From: Beta vulgaris subsp. vulgaris | Lineage: Eukaryota; Streptophyta; Magnoliopsida; Caryophyllales; Amaranthaceae | Length of the DNA: 64,000 bases | Direction of reading: 5' to 3' | NCBI RefSeq assembly: GCF_026745355.1 | Contig: NC_079202.1 | Location: forward strand, 49,856,431 to 49,920,430 | Shown: positions 26,381-37,701 of the stretch, piece after piece | How positions within the stretch are numbered: position 1 is the stretch's first letter | Layout: each line of letters starts with the position of its first letter | Notes under the pieces: model-generated | What the model saw: only the letters and a program-made list of their open reading frames with translations | Databases searched by the model: none | Told to the model about the DNA's origin: nothing | Position numbers and translations under genes: made by a program

Positions 26381-26552
26381 CTATTTAATGATCTAGAAGC
26401 CTTAAGAAAATTTTGATCATAAAACATATTAAAAAGAATTTGAAGTATTTTGGATAAAGCATAGGATTATACCAGTTATAAGGAAAAAATATAGTTAAAA
26501 GATAGTCTGTGATGGGATAGTTGTTTTCTTTTTTTGACAAGGGAGCCACACC

Positions 26553-26950
26553 TTAATCATTCATTAAACTCAAATAAGTGAGTACAAAGGGAAGCGCATC
26601 AAGTGACACCTCTTCAAGCCAAACACGCATACATCCATACTCCCTACCATTATGATCTAGAGTGTGAGCAATTATATTATCTTGTCTCCTCACATGAGTG
26701 AAAGATATACTAGAGAAAAAACTACCTAGCCATAATATATTAGCTACCACATTCCCAAAGCTTGTATTTTCTTGAACATGGTTCTTCAGATAGATACAAG
26801 CTTTAGACAATCACTCTCCAAGATAACACTTCGAAGACCCGATTCCATTGCAATCTTTAGAGCACGCCTTGCCGTAACCGCTTCAGCTTCATCTACCTTC
26901 AAACTTCCATCTAACAGCATACAAGTCGCTCCCATGACCTCTTCCTACAA
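26553..26950 (-). pseudogene. LINE RNase H domain remnant
   Basis: The minus-strand frame ending at 26553 contains HVRRQDNIIAHTLDHNGREY, close to the HVRRQGNKVAHALA hallmark of plant LINE RNase H. The upstream part (acidic ESDC motif, region about 26800-26950) lies in other frames, so the domain is frameshifted. Confidence 0.75.
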
Positions 26951-27381
26951 CATCTCGCATAACTCCTCCAAGCCCCACTTTCCCATCTTCAAACGCCGCC
27001 GCACTCGAATTGATTTTATACTCTTTCCACTAGAGGTTGCCACACTTTACTCCCCCCTCGATCAACTACGGGCTCCACTTTGCGAGCTTCACTGGCTTTA
27101 GAGTACTCTCCTACCAACCGCACTGCACGTTGGATAACATCCATACATCCTACCTTCTTTAAGTCAAAGACCCGCGCATTTCTTCGAAGCGAAACACCTC
27201 ACATGATGCTCCAAAATATATCCCACCTGTCCTCATTTTTAAAAACGAGCCTTAGACTCCCAACCCACCCACCAGAGACCCGGTCTCATTCACTTGTGTG
27301 TCGAGTCTCAGAGGGGAGACCTTCCATAGGTGCTTAATATTGGGACAAAGGACCAACGAGTGGAGTATCGTTTCTGGTGCA

Positions 27382-27591
27382 TCACCAGTCATCACACATT
27401 GGGCACGCTCGATGAACCGCACATCCCCTCTTGTAAAGAACCTCCGTCATAGGAAGTCCGTGGTGGACTGCTCTCCAACTAAAATGGCGAATTTTGGTTG
27501 GTAGTCGCACTTGCCAGAGGAGCTTCCAGACTTGCTTGTCATGATCATCCAAGCCCGAGGTTTTCTCACCCCTTCTATCATTTAATTCCAA
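27382..27591 (-). pseudogene. LINE zf-RVT segment remnant
   Basis: The minus-strand peptide has WKLLWQVRLPTKIRHFSWRA, then GLPMTEVLYKRG and CPMCDDW. This is the typical W-W-LP-K-FxWRA ... CPxC layout of the zinc-binding region found after reverse transcriptase in plant LINEs. Confidence 0.8.
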
Positions 27592-28523
27592 GTAGTAGGC
27601 ACTTCGAACCGCAAAGTGGCTATTTTTTGTATAGTGCCAAGATCATTTATCCTCACAAGGTCTTAAAGGAATGAGGATCCTTAATATTGCCATACTCTCC
27701 TACTCTGAAAACCACTTCAAAATCTCCTCGTTGTTCCATTCTCTATCAACCAACAATTCATGAACCATCTTCGGGGCATCAGGTCCACGTTCACCAGGGA
27801 CGGTTCAAAAACGTGGAAGGTTAGGAATCCACAAATCGTCCCAGATTGCAATCTCACGCCCGTTCCCCACTACTTTCTTCAAAACCCTTAGCTAAAAGTT
27901 TCCTTGATGAAAAATAGCCTTCCATGTGTAACTAGCCAGAGGGCTAACTTGAACATCCACAAAGGATTTCTTTGGGAAATATTTATTTTTAAGCACCTTA
28001 GCCATCAAAGAGTTCGAATACTTCAAGATTCACTAAGCTTGCTTAGCAAGCATTGCCTTGTTAAACACCGCTAAATTTCTCATTCCTAAACCTCCCTCCT
28101 TCTTTGAAGCATAAGTTTTCTCCCAAGCCACCCACGCCATCTTCCTCTCATCAATTTTTTTGACCCCAAAGAAGCTTCAACACACTTTTTCTGTGTCATT
28201 CAATATACTTACCGGGATGTTGAAGCATTGCATTGCATAAGTTGGAATAGCTTGTGCAATTATCTACCTGCTGGTGACAAAAATCCTTCTTTCCACTCTT
28301 TAAGATTTTTCAGAATCCTCTCTTGAATACTTTGAAAAACTCGTTTCTTAGACCCCACCCCCCCCAAAAAAAAGTTGGGAGCCCAAGATACTTGTCGTGT
28401 CCATCAATAACCTTAGTCCAACTTCATCGGAAACATATTTTGCGTTTCTTGCTCTATGTTTCGACTAAATGACACCTCCGATTTCTCCATATTCGACTTT
28501 TGACATGAAGCGGATTCATAAGT

Positions 28524-29237
28524 TTAAAGTATCTCCAAAATCTTTTCAACTTCCTCCTCATTAGCTCTAGTAAACAATAAACTGTCATCCGCAAAAAAGA
28601 GGTGAGAAATAGCATCTACCTTCTTTCTAATTTTCAGACCATGAATTTCTCTTTTTGCTTCAGCATCACACAAAAGAGAAGATAATCCTTCAGCACACCG
28701 AATGAAAAGAAAAGGTAAGAGAGGGTCTCCTTGGCACAATCCTCGTGAAGGGAGAAAATTTCTAGAGGGTTGCCCATTGACCAAGATGGAAAAACATGTA
28801 GATTTAACACATTCAGCAATTAACTCCACAAACACCAATGGAAAGCCCAATTTGATCATCATTTGTTCCAAAGAACTCCACTCCAAACGATCATAAGCTT
28901 TACTCATGTCCAGTTTAGGCCCCAAGTACCCCTCCTTGCCTTTTGTCTTCTTTCTCAGTTAGTGAAAACATTCATAAGAAACCAAAACGTTATCAGTTAA
29001 TAATCTCCCCGGGACAAAACTATTGTGAGACTCTTGAATAATAAGAGGAAGGACTTGTTTCAGTCTGTTTCCAAGCACCTTTGATACAATTTTATACATG
29101 ACATTACAGAGATTAATATACCTAAAATCAACACGAGACTCACAAATATTCTTTTTCGGAATCAAAGGTATGTAAGTATGATTTAAGGACCTAATATCTA
29201 ACCCATTATTCAGAATGTCTAAAATTTTATTTTCCAC
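28524..29237 (-). pseudogene. LINE reverse transcriptase remnant
   Basis: Two minus-strand frames make up the palm. 29237-28959 includes YIPLIPKK, FRYINLCNVMYKIVSKVLGN, RL and FVPGRLLTDNVL. 28925-28524 includes LDMSKAYDRLEW, a GLCQGDPLLPFLF segment and the catalytic FADD box (HLFFADDSLLF). The key aspartates (LDMSKAYD and FADD) are intact, but a frameshift and stop at about 28926-28958 separate the halves. Confidence 0.88.
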
Positions 29238-30079
29238 ATCAACACCAACAGTATTCCAGTATTTCTGCTAAAAAAGAGCACACATACCATATGGGCCAAC
29301 CAGGGATTTTGTTGGATGCATTTGTTTAAGAATTGCTGTAATTTAATCCCTTTTGCACGACTTTGCTAAACATGTTTCATGACATGTGGGAGCTTGGCTG
29401 GAACTTTTCCGATCACAGGCTCTATATCAATTTCTCCATTCGCATAAAAAAGGTCTGTGAAGTGTTGAACAAAAAGTTCGGAGATATCAACTTCCTCGAA
29501 AAATTCTTGACTACTCGCATCTTTTATCACCTTGATGGAATTTCTAGCCTATCTCTGTTTTGTTTTCTCAGGGAAACATTTTATATTTTATATGGTCTTT
29601 GTGTTAGGAGCCACTCTTGACGACTCCGTTGCTTCCAATACACCTCCTCTCTACTTTTAAGCTCGTCCATCTGCATATCGATGGCTTTCATTCACTATAT
29701 CACCTCCGAGGTTTGGTCATCTTCCACGAGCCTCTTCATATGATATTGGCAACTCTGCATTTCTTTGGCAAAATCACCACAAGTATTGGAGCTCCATTCA
29801 CGCAAAAACCGAATTGTATGAGCCGTACACCCATTCACATCACCCCACCACTCCACGCCTCCTTTATAACCTCTTCACCCTTTCCTTCCTTAGTCCACAT
29901 CTCTTCGAAGCGAATCAAGCGTCGCAATCTCCGCTCATTAGGTGCAGCTAGGATGATTCGCACACTAAGAGTTATCGGGAGATGATCCAAATTTCTCTTA
30001 GTTGATCCGAATTTCTCTTAGTTAATTAAGTGCATCAGAAAAGAGCTACCATTAATGTCCTTCCAAGCTTGATTTGCGA

Positions 30080-30740
30080 GAAACCTACCAAGCCTCTCTT
30101 AGATACTCCCCCCCCCCCCCTTGATTGTTAGTCCATGTGAAGGAGTGACCAACAAAATGTTAATCTTCGAGCCTGCAGAAATTAACGGCACTCCTAAGCG
30201 TTGCAGCATCATCATACCTGAAATTGTTCCTTCCTTGTTTCTCATTTGACCACATCATCAAATCAAAATCTCCCCCATACACCCACGGAGTTGTAGCATC
30301 ATTATAGAGCCTCTTCAAAAGGTCACCCATCTTGTATTTGCTCCCTTCTTCAAGCCATCATCCATATACACAGGTGAAACGCCATTCTTCCATATCGACA
30401 CTCGAAATCATAGTATCAACATTGTGTATAGAAAAAGTACTAATACTAATAGTCCATTATTCCTTCCAAAACAAACCCATGCCACCTCTCCTACCTCTTC
30501 CATCCCATTCACAATCAACAGCTAACATATCTGTGAATCATAGTTTTGTTCGAATTGTCTCCATCTCACTCTGCTTCAATTTTGTTTCTTGCAAAAAAAT
30601 CAGAATGGGTTGCTCGTTCATCACAGCACGCCTAAGCACATTGACTGTCGGAATGCTTCGATCCACAAACCCCGACAGTTCCATATATATGATTATGTTC
30701 TTCATTTGTCACCGAGATCCTAGGATTTGGGGCTCTCCAC
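30080..30740 (-). pseudogene. LINE endonuclease domain remnant
   Basis: Minus-strand reading across several frames gives the C-terminal part of an exonuclease-endonuclease-phosphatase fold: a WRFTCVYG-type segment near 30390, a GGDFDLMMW-like motif near 30260 and HSFTWTNNQGG near 30130. Several stops and shifts break it. A C13-14 run at about 30107-30120 is one likely shift point. Confidence 0.65.
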
Positions 30741-31085
30741 CTTAACAACATCATCTTCCATCTTATCACTCTTTGCACACATTACTTCACCTCCTTTCTT
30801 CCTCTTACAAACCCTTGTACTTTGATCCACGGAAGCCTCGCTTCCATCTCTATCTTTCCTTGTTTACCCCACTATCTTGTCCTCCTGTTTATTCTTTCCC
30901 TCCGTTTTTTAATTCTTTTCCACCCTCTTACAGCTCTCTGCTCATCCATTATTATGTCTCCGATCCCCTATCAAACTGCTCAACCCAACCTTTCTCGTGC
31001 TCAAAGTCCACTCTCTGCACCATTGCCTTCACCCCACCATTAATCCCCTCATCTCCTTGCTTCATCCCACCCTCAACCCTTGTAA

Positions 31086-31379
31086 GAACATAATTCATAA
31101 GGATGACATATTTAATCTATAAAGCATGTTTCATTATTTCATTTTTAAGACTTTAAATCTTTAGAATGAGCGATTTAATTTTAACAAAAAATTAGAATGG
31201 ACGGTTTAATTTTAACAAAAAAATTAGACAAATTCAAGCATACATTCTCCTAACAAGCCTATTTCATATCAACTCTAAACTAACACTATTTTCATACATT
31301 TCGCACCAACCTAGTCACCCTTCTTTCTCTTTCATTTGTTTCTTTTTGCTACTCTAACCATAACAGACAATTTAAAAAA
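31086..31379. other. Intergenic spacer
   Basis: AT-rich. It contains one near-duplicate of TTTAATTTTAACAAAAAATT (31169 and 31205) and no coding signal. Confidence 0.3.
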
Positions 31380-31535
31380 ATTAACCCGGTAGTCTTACCG
31401 AATGGATTAAACTAGTCATTAAATAGATTAAACTAAGTCACTAAATCGATTATAGATTGTGATTACATAATGATTTAAACTGGTCACTAAATATATTACA
31501 CTGATCACTGAATAGATTAAACTAGTTAGTGTATT
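31380..31535. repeat. Degenerate tandem repeat, about 20-bp unit
   Basis: Successive variants of GATTAAACTAGTCACTAAAT fill this stretch (for example 31405, 31424, 31472, 31517), with drifted copies in between. It resembles an old minisatellite. Confidence 0.7.
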
Positions 31536-31654
31536 CACAAAATTTGTCTGTTCTCTTCTTAGTATAGGGCTTGGACCATTAATTAAATTAAAAATAGCCA
31601 GTCTCGTATAAGACCAACTGTTAGTATTATGTTTGTTTTAAAGAGATGTTTTCA

Positions 31655-31769
31655 CCGTATTGATATTATCATATTATGATTACCTAAGATAATTCCGTAT
31701 TGATATAATCATATTATGATTACGTAAGATAATTCCCCCATATCACCATTCACCATTCACCATTCACCT
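31655..31769. repeat. 40-bp tandem duplication followed by (CACCATT)n
   Basis: CCGTATTGATATTATCATAT and its following 20 bases at 31655-31694 repeat at 31695-31734 with two or three differences. About 10 bp further on, CACCATT is iterated four times or so (31744-31769). Confidence 0.88.
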
Positions 31770-32660
31770 TTGATCTTTCCACAACACAAGTTTTGTCCTT
31801 TAATTCCCCGTGGTCATATATATACGCCAAAATAATAAAATATCTTGTCCAAGTAGTATCTCCTCAACGTACACTAAAAGACCCCAATCAAAGTTGGGGT
31901 GATGTTTGTACTTTGAACCGAAACAATTATGGCCAAACTTCCGGACGGAATAAGGTCTCTTCTAAAACCGTTGGCGAAAACAACCCTACAAAAAACAGTA
32001 CGTCCAAGAGAGAGTGTGTGTTTGTCTAGTAAGGGGTCCATTTGGCAACTTGGATAACACAGACAAATCGTCAAAGTTGATAAAAACCATTGAATCCAGA
32101 AAAAAGGTCAGCACTCTTCCAACGACAACTATACCAAATTTGGTGGGGTACCCCCCCCTCTTACTTTGTGGATAAGAAGTCCTCTTGTTTTAAAAGTTTA
32201 TGATTGCTTTGCTTATACTATGCCCATACTCTTCTAACTCTTTACCCATGTTTGGACCAGCAAAATTCAAGAAACAAACATGATTCTACCAGATTGTGTG
32301 CACACCATCACCATGTACAGATGTACTTCCTCTTCAAAAGAGCTGTTGGTTGTGCCCGTGTGGGCCGTCTTCTTTCCATATAATTTTGACATGTCCTTCC
32401 AACACAACTTCATATATTTTTTTTTTCTGAAAGGTACGAGGAGAAAATTAAGAAATCCTTCTCTCAAGGAACACAAAACAACTTCATATGAACTCTTCAA
32501 GGAATGGTTAAATTCTTCATCTGTATTTTTAGTATATGAAATATTTTTCGATTGACCTACGAATTAAGGAAATAAGATAAAGATTGATAGAGGTAGTAGC
32601 CAAAAATAAAGATATAGCTAATGGTTTAAGTAGTTGATAGAATTAAGTAAAATAAATTAG
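31770..32660. other. Intergenic, nothing recognised
   Basis: Short open frames only (for example 31793-32029, 32280-32555), with no domain or composition signal. A C8 run lies near 32150. Confidence 0.3.
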
Positions 32661-32886
32661 TACTCCATCGGTTTATTATTAATTTAATCACTTTACTTTG
32701 GGGTGAAAACAAGAAAAAAAGTACAAAAGTACGAGAGGGAAACTGAAAAGTGAGAGAGAAACTAAAAAGTGGGTTAAAATATTAAAAAGTGAATGATATG
32801 GGTGGAAAAAGAGAATAAAATAAATATGACATGCTATTTAAAATAGAAAAAACAAGAGTGTAAATTAAAAAGAAACGAAAGAAGTA
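32661..32886. mobile_element. Stowaway-like MITE, about 226 bp, diverged
   Basis: TACTCCATCGGTTTATTATT at the left compares with the inverse of the right end AAAGAAACGAAAGAAGTA. TA occurs at both edges. The arms are imperfect (roughly three quarters matched by eye), so the copy is old. Confidence 0.55.
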
Positions 32887-33224
32887 TATAGTCTATATAT
32901 TGAAATAAAAATATCTAGAATATGGGGAAACAATTCATTTTTTGGCATTTTTTTGTTAAGTGCGTATAAAAGAAGAATATCAACACATACAAAGTTAAGA
33001 ATAAAGGGAATTGTGTAACTCTATCTTCTCCAATCCCCTCACTTTCTCTTTCCTCCCCCTCGATGGCCTCCGAACGTTGGCCCTCTAGATCTTCTCCTTT
33101 CACTGTCTCTCTCTTCCCTCTGGACATATATCAAACTTCAAAACCAAAAGTCTGAAAAATCGATTGTGAAATTGACAAAACTAAATTTAATAACTAAGAG
33201 TAATTATGAGATAAACTCATTGAG

Positions 33225-34065
33225 AGATACAAAATGATATCAAACAAAACACTAATGATACGAAATATATTAGAAATGATATAACATAAAAGATAAAATG
33301 ACATCAAATAAAACTCAAATGACATGAAATAGATTATAAGTGATATGAAACAAATCTATGAGAAAATGATATGAAACTGATCAGAAGTTATATGAAATAA
33401 ATGACAATATGACATCAAATGAATCTAAAATGACATGAAACAGATTAGAAATAATATGAAACAAAGGGTAAACGATATCAAAACATAACTCAAATGACAT
33501 TAAGGGGGTGTTTGGTTCATTAGTTTAAGGTATGAGGTATGGGTTTGGAATGAACAAAACCCATACCTAGTGTTTGTTTAATTTATTTCTTAATTTTAAA
33601 CCCATACCTCAAACCCATAAGGTATGGGGTTTAGAAACCCATGAGGGGAGGTGGGTATGGCTCATACCTTACCTCTAGGTATCAAATAAAAGAAGATTTT
33701 TCATTCCTAAATGAAACCAAACACAAGGTATTAAGTATCAAGTTCCAAACCTATACCACCTTGGTTTCATTCCTGATTCCAAACCCATACCATTATATGA
33801 ACCAAACACCCCGTAAGTAAATGATAAAATGACAACAGATTCATGTCATTATCTGTATATAGTTCACATCATTTTTATTGGAGTATGTGACATAACACAA
33901 ATGTAAAATAACATGAAATGGATAAAAATATGAAATGAAACAGATGGCAACACAACATCAAATAGAGCTTAAATGACATCATATGATAAAATGATAACAG
34001 ATTAATGTCATTATTTGTATATTACATGTCATTTTTGTTGGAGTCTGTAACATTATGTACGTGTG
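33225..34065. repeat. Degenerate minisatellite of AAATGACATGAAA-type units, split by a MITE
   Basis: Words such as AAATGACATCAAAT, AAATGACATGAAA and ATGATATGAAAC recur every few tens of bases from 33225 to 33504. They resume from 33817 to about 34065, where AACAGATT-ATGTCATTAT is itself repeated (33834 and 33988). The 309 bp element at 33505-33813 interrupts the array. Confidence 0.7.
33505..33813. mobile_element. PIF/Harbinger-like MITE, 309 bp
   Basis: The inverted termini are GGGGTGTTTGGTTCAT and ATGAACCAAACACCCC, with one extra G at the extreme left. TAA lies directly outside both ends (33502-33504 and 33814-33816). Inside, GGTATGGGTTTGGAAT and ATTCCAAACCCATACC-type words extend the inverted arms. 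Confidence 0.82.
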
Positions 34066-34239
34066 AGGTGTTATTACATAACAAGTTGTGGTGAAATATT
34101 ACACCCAAGAGGCACTGATTTTGTATATAGGGTTGAAAATCGAGGAAACGACAAAAAAAAAAAATTATTAGTGAATTCATGTCGCTCTCTTAGCATATTA
34201 GATTTCTCCTTATCGAGTTAAAATTTTAATATATTTTAT

Positions 34240-35237
34240 GGTTATTTCACAAAATACTCTTAACAAAAAAATTTATTCACCAAATACCCCCACTTTTTTT
34301 TTTTTTCAAAAATCACCAAATACCCTAACATTTAAAAAAAATTCACTAGATACCTCTGACCTTTAAAAAAGTTACCCAAAAATCCCTTTTGACTAACAAA
34401 CGCTAGTGCTACGTTAACTAATTAACTCTAAAAAATAATTAACCCTAAAAAACTCTAATTAACCCTAAAAACCTAATTAGTCCTAAAAACTATAATTCTA
34501 AAAACTAAGTAACCTTAACCCAGCCCCAGCGCCCCTACCCCAACCCACCAGCACCCCCTCCCCCACGCAGCCCCCACGCCTCTCCCTCTCTCACTCTCGC
34601 TGACGCATTCGTCTCCCTCCTCCCACCAACCCAGTCCGCCGCCTCCCCCTTCCCACCACCCCAGCTTGCATCCCTTCCTCGCATCAGCTAGTCCATCCCC
34701 GTTGAATCCCCCACAACCCCTGGCCCCGTCGAATCCCCCACAACTCGAATCCCACTTCATCGAATCCCCCACAACCGCGCCTCCTCCATCGCATAACTTA
34801 GTCCTTCGCTTACAAATAAGCCGCTCCCTTTCCCCCTCCCTCAGTTGCTCCCGCGAAATGGCTCGGTTTCTTCGATAATAATGGCGCCGGCAAGAATGAG
34901 GGAGGACCTGCATGGGGTCTGTCGAGGGGGAGGGCGAGGGGCCTGCGTGGCTGGTACGGGGGAGGGGGTGGGGCTGGTGGGTCTAGGGTTGGGGGGCTGG
35001 TGTTGGGTTAAGGAGAGAGAGAGTTAGGGTTTACTTAGGATTTAGTTAGGGTTAATTAGGTTTAATTAGGGTGAATTAGGATTTTTTAGGGTTTAATAAC
35101 TAATGGAGTTAGCTGTCGTTAGTCATTAAGGGCACCTGGTGAATTTTTTTAAGGTCAGGGGTATCTGGTGCATTCAAAAAAATGTGAGATTTTTTGATGA
35201 ATAAATTTTTTATCAGGGGTATTTGATGAAATAACTG
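34240..35237. mobile_element. Mutator-like (MULE) non-autonomous element with long inverted arms and GC-rich centre
   Basis: A 10-bp perfect target duplication, TATATTTTAT, lies at 34230-34239 and 35238-35247. The element starts GGTTATTTCACAAAATAC, and the inverse of its right end starts CAGTTATTTCATCAAATAC. Imperfect inverted similarity continues for about 250 bp, through AACCCTAA-rich wording resembling degenerate telomere repeat. The centre (about 34515-35020) is strikingly C-rich on + and has opposing open frames: minus 34913-34515 and plus 34666-34878. A 9-11 bp duplication with long arms and a foreign GC-rich centre is typical of MULEs, and of Pack-MULEs when the centre is a captured gene piece. 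No domain was recognised in the cargo. Confidence 0.78.
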
Positions 35238-35361
35238 TATATTTTATCTATTTTCTAAACATCATTATTCTTAAGTGTCTTATGAAAAATAATTTAACAT
35301 CTTATCACTTAAAGTACATGAAATGTGTTGCTCAACATATCCTTTATAGTATTTAATTTAA

Positions 35362-35714
35362 GGAAAAATTGACAATAGAGGTCTGAACTTTGGATGATAA
35401 TTTTTAAAAGGTCTGAACTATTGATTAACCTGTGTAGGTCCCAACTTTAGGGGTCTTAACTTTTAGCGGGTCTTAGTGACTTAAAACTAGCTTAATAGGT
35501 CATCACTTGTAAAACTTGGATCACATCAGAAGGGTTAATTGAGGGAGGGATGTAGGAACTAAGTGAGATTTTAAAAAAAAATCTTCAATTTTAAGTCGTC
35601 GAGGCCCGCTAAAAGTTAAGACCCCCTAAAGTTGGGACCTACACAGGTTAATCAATAGTTCAGACCTTTTAAAAATTATCACCCAAAGTTCAGACCTCTA
35701 TTGTCAATTTTTCC
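35362..35714. mobile_element. MULE-type TIR MITE, 353 bp, with 9-bp target duplication
   Basis: TTAATTTAA flanks the element exactly on both sides (35353-35361 and 35715-35723). The arms are very long, about 120-130 bp each. GGAAAAATTGACAATAGAGG and TCTGAACTTTGG onward at the left are inverted almost perfectly at the right. Only about 100 bp of unique loop (around 35490-35590) is left. No coding capacity. Confidence 0.9.
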
Positions 35715-35831
35715 TTAATTTAATATTACCTAAACTTATTGGCCCCTATGTTAAGTATTTTTTGTCGAAACTCAAATTTTTAACGTGGAAAAGGGAGGCT
35801 AAAGAGTTTTAAAGTAAAAAACAAATCATTA

Positions 35832-36523
35832 GAGCATGTACAATGGTTGGTGTCTCTCCAACTAACTCTCCACACTCTCTATCTTATTCTCTCTCTTCAA
35901 GCTACTCTCAAGAGCCATGTCTAAAAACACCCAACAACAATAAAACCCTTTAAAGAGCTCTCCATTCAACTTTTCATTATTTTGTGGTCCCCATGTCAAT
36001 AAATGAACCTCATTTCATATTATGATCAAAGTATATAAATTAAGTTATTCATGTAAATTAAATAATAATTACAAATTAATCTTTTCATAATTTAAGCAAA
36101 GTAGAATTTTTAAAAACAATATAATTATGAGTGCTATATTAATTTTCATAATTTGGCATGGAATGAAGAATTAACCTACAACATGAAAAACTAATTTTAA
36201 ATATTCAATATTAGGCTCATTTTATAGATAAAGGAAATATACTTGTTGCATAATAATTATTACCATCTTTTTTTAATTTTATAGAAAAGATCATTAAATG
36301 GTTCATGAAGAAAATAGAATGAATAATAAAAAAGTGGGTTCCACACATTGGAGAGCCATCTCTCCATCAACCCAAATGATATCTCCCCCAAGAGCCCTTT
36401 TGCAAAGTGTCTCCATGGAGAGACACCCAAGACACACCCAAAAACCCCATTATTGGGTAAGAGGTGGCTCTCCATTTTCTCTCTCCTTAGAGAGCTAGTT
36501 GGAGAGCCCCTTTGTACATACTC
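35832..36523. mobile_element. PIF/Harbinger-like element, 692 bp
   Basis: The left terminus, GAGCATGTACAATGG followed by TTGGTGTCTCTCCAACT, is inverted at the right as AGTTGGAGAGCCCCTTTGTA followed by CATACTC. TTA flanks both ends (35829-35831 and 36524-36526). Subterminal CTCTCCA / TGGAGAG words are repeated on both sides. Non-coding. Confidence 0.83.
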
Positions 36524-36758
36524 TTAAGCTTGGCCTCCTGCTATGTGTTCCCTAAATTCCTCAACAACTTAAATTGCGCAGATTGCAGAATGCAGATGAT
36601 TGTCGTTTTGCATGGTTTCTACTTTCCATGCTTTGGTGATATTGCTACGAGATCTTTTTAGTTTTTTAAATAACTCAAACAAGCAATAGTAGAACGAATC
36701 ACTTGTTTTAGTTCATTATATAAACCTAGAAACTACTAGTAGCTAGTAACAATTACTA

Positions 36759-37444
36759 CTAGAATTTTTTGCACGCGATGCGTGGTTGAATTTTTTTTCG
36801 AAACATAAACTCGATTTTCTTCGGCATAAGAGTCAAAATTTGAACATTAGACATATGAAGTATAATTGTTTTAGTTGCAAAATTTGATTGGTTTAGTTTC
36901 TGTCTTATTAAGTCTCTCACATTCTTTTTTTTTTTTTTTTACTTTTCAAAGTTAAATTCTATGAACAAAATAGAAATTTTATTGAATTTATTTATGATTT
37001 CTAATAATTTTTTTCCTTGTCTAACTTTTAAATTCTGATTTCACTACAAATACACCTCTATTTTTTTATCATGACCCACCATTAATTGTGAATGGTTCTT
37101 GAGAATAGTGATTTGTAAGTAAATTTTTGTTAATGTTTTTGTATGTATTGGCGTTCTAGGTTATTAGCTAGTTTTAGTTTATATGTTAATTTTAAGTTTT
37201 AATAAAGTTTCCTGATTATTTGAGTGATTTGCGTGATTTTTAAAACGTGATTTTCTCAATTGTATGGGTGATTTGTAAATTTTCTTCTTTTAAGTGATTT
37301 GTAAGTGAGTGTTGTAATTTATTTTCGGTAGTTTTCTTTGAGTGCCGATTTTGACATTACTTTTGTAATTTAGAAAGGGAAGGGGGCAAAATAGGCGTTT
37401 CAAAAGAGGACACCATTGCTCTCCCTTCCCTTATATAATAGAGA
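36759..37444 (-). mobile_element. Non-autonomous Helitron, 686 bp, both ends present
   Basis: On the minus strand the 5' end is TCTCTATTATATAAGGGAAG, starting at 37444 directly after an A. The 3' end has a short palindromic hairpin CACGC-ATC-GCGTG (36784-36772), a 9-nt spacer and CTAG (36762-36759), followed by T. Insertion between A and T, a 5' TC, a 3' hairpin and CTRR are the diagnostic Helitron features, and all are present. No RepHel coding sequence, so it is mobilised in trans if at all. Confidence 0.82.
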
Positions 37445-37701
37445 TATGATATCAAGTTTATTATTCCATCGACCTCTCAATAGATTCTCCATTTTTTATA
37501 GGGTAATTCAAGACACATTTTCACATTAATTGAGGTAATAAATGCTTGATTCAATATTTTATTTCCATTTTAAGCACCTTATACATAGCCCTAAGGGCTA
37601 CATATATCATTTTCCTTTTTTATAAGTCAATCTTAGTTAATTTGATCAATATTCTTACCTATAATAATAAAGAAAAAACATAGTTATATATAATCTTGTT
37701 A

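Larger units (their letters stand above)
26530..30740 (-). mobile_element. L1-type LINE (non-LTR retrotransposon), degenerate
   Basis: Read on the minus strand, the order is apurinic endonuclease (about 30700-30080, with a GGDFD-type motif), reverse transcriptase (29237-28524), zinc-binding RT-associated segment (27591-27382) and RNase H (about 26950-26553). This is the order of plant L1 elements that carry RNase H. A short T run near 26533 on the + strand (A run on the element strand) marks the probable 3' tail. Stops and frameshifts occur throughout, so it is inactive. ORF1 (gag) is absent or unrecognisable beyond about 30740, suggesting a 5' truncation. No target duplication could be fixed. 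Confidence 0.85.

Noticed and set aside
28702..29985. Plus-strand open frames across the LINE
   Set aside because: They are shadows of the minus-strand reverse transcriptase and endonuclease.
34515..34913. 132-codon Gly-rich minus-strand frame as a real protein gene
   Set aside because: Low-complexity product inside a MULE-like element, with an overlapping frame on the other strand. Kept only as possible captured cargo.
34400..35100. Interstitial telomere repeat (AACCCTAAA words)
   Set aside because: The words are irregular and symmetrically placed in the inverted arms of the MULE-like element, not a head-to-tail array.
12662..37444. A single giant Helitron from the 5' end at 12662
   Set aside because: The 36759-37444 element is on the opposite strand with its own complete ends, and no 3' hairpin with CTRR partners the 12662 end.
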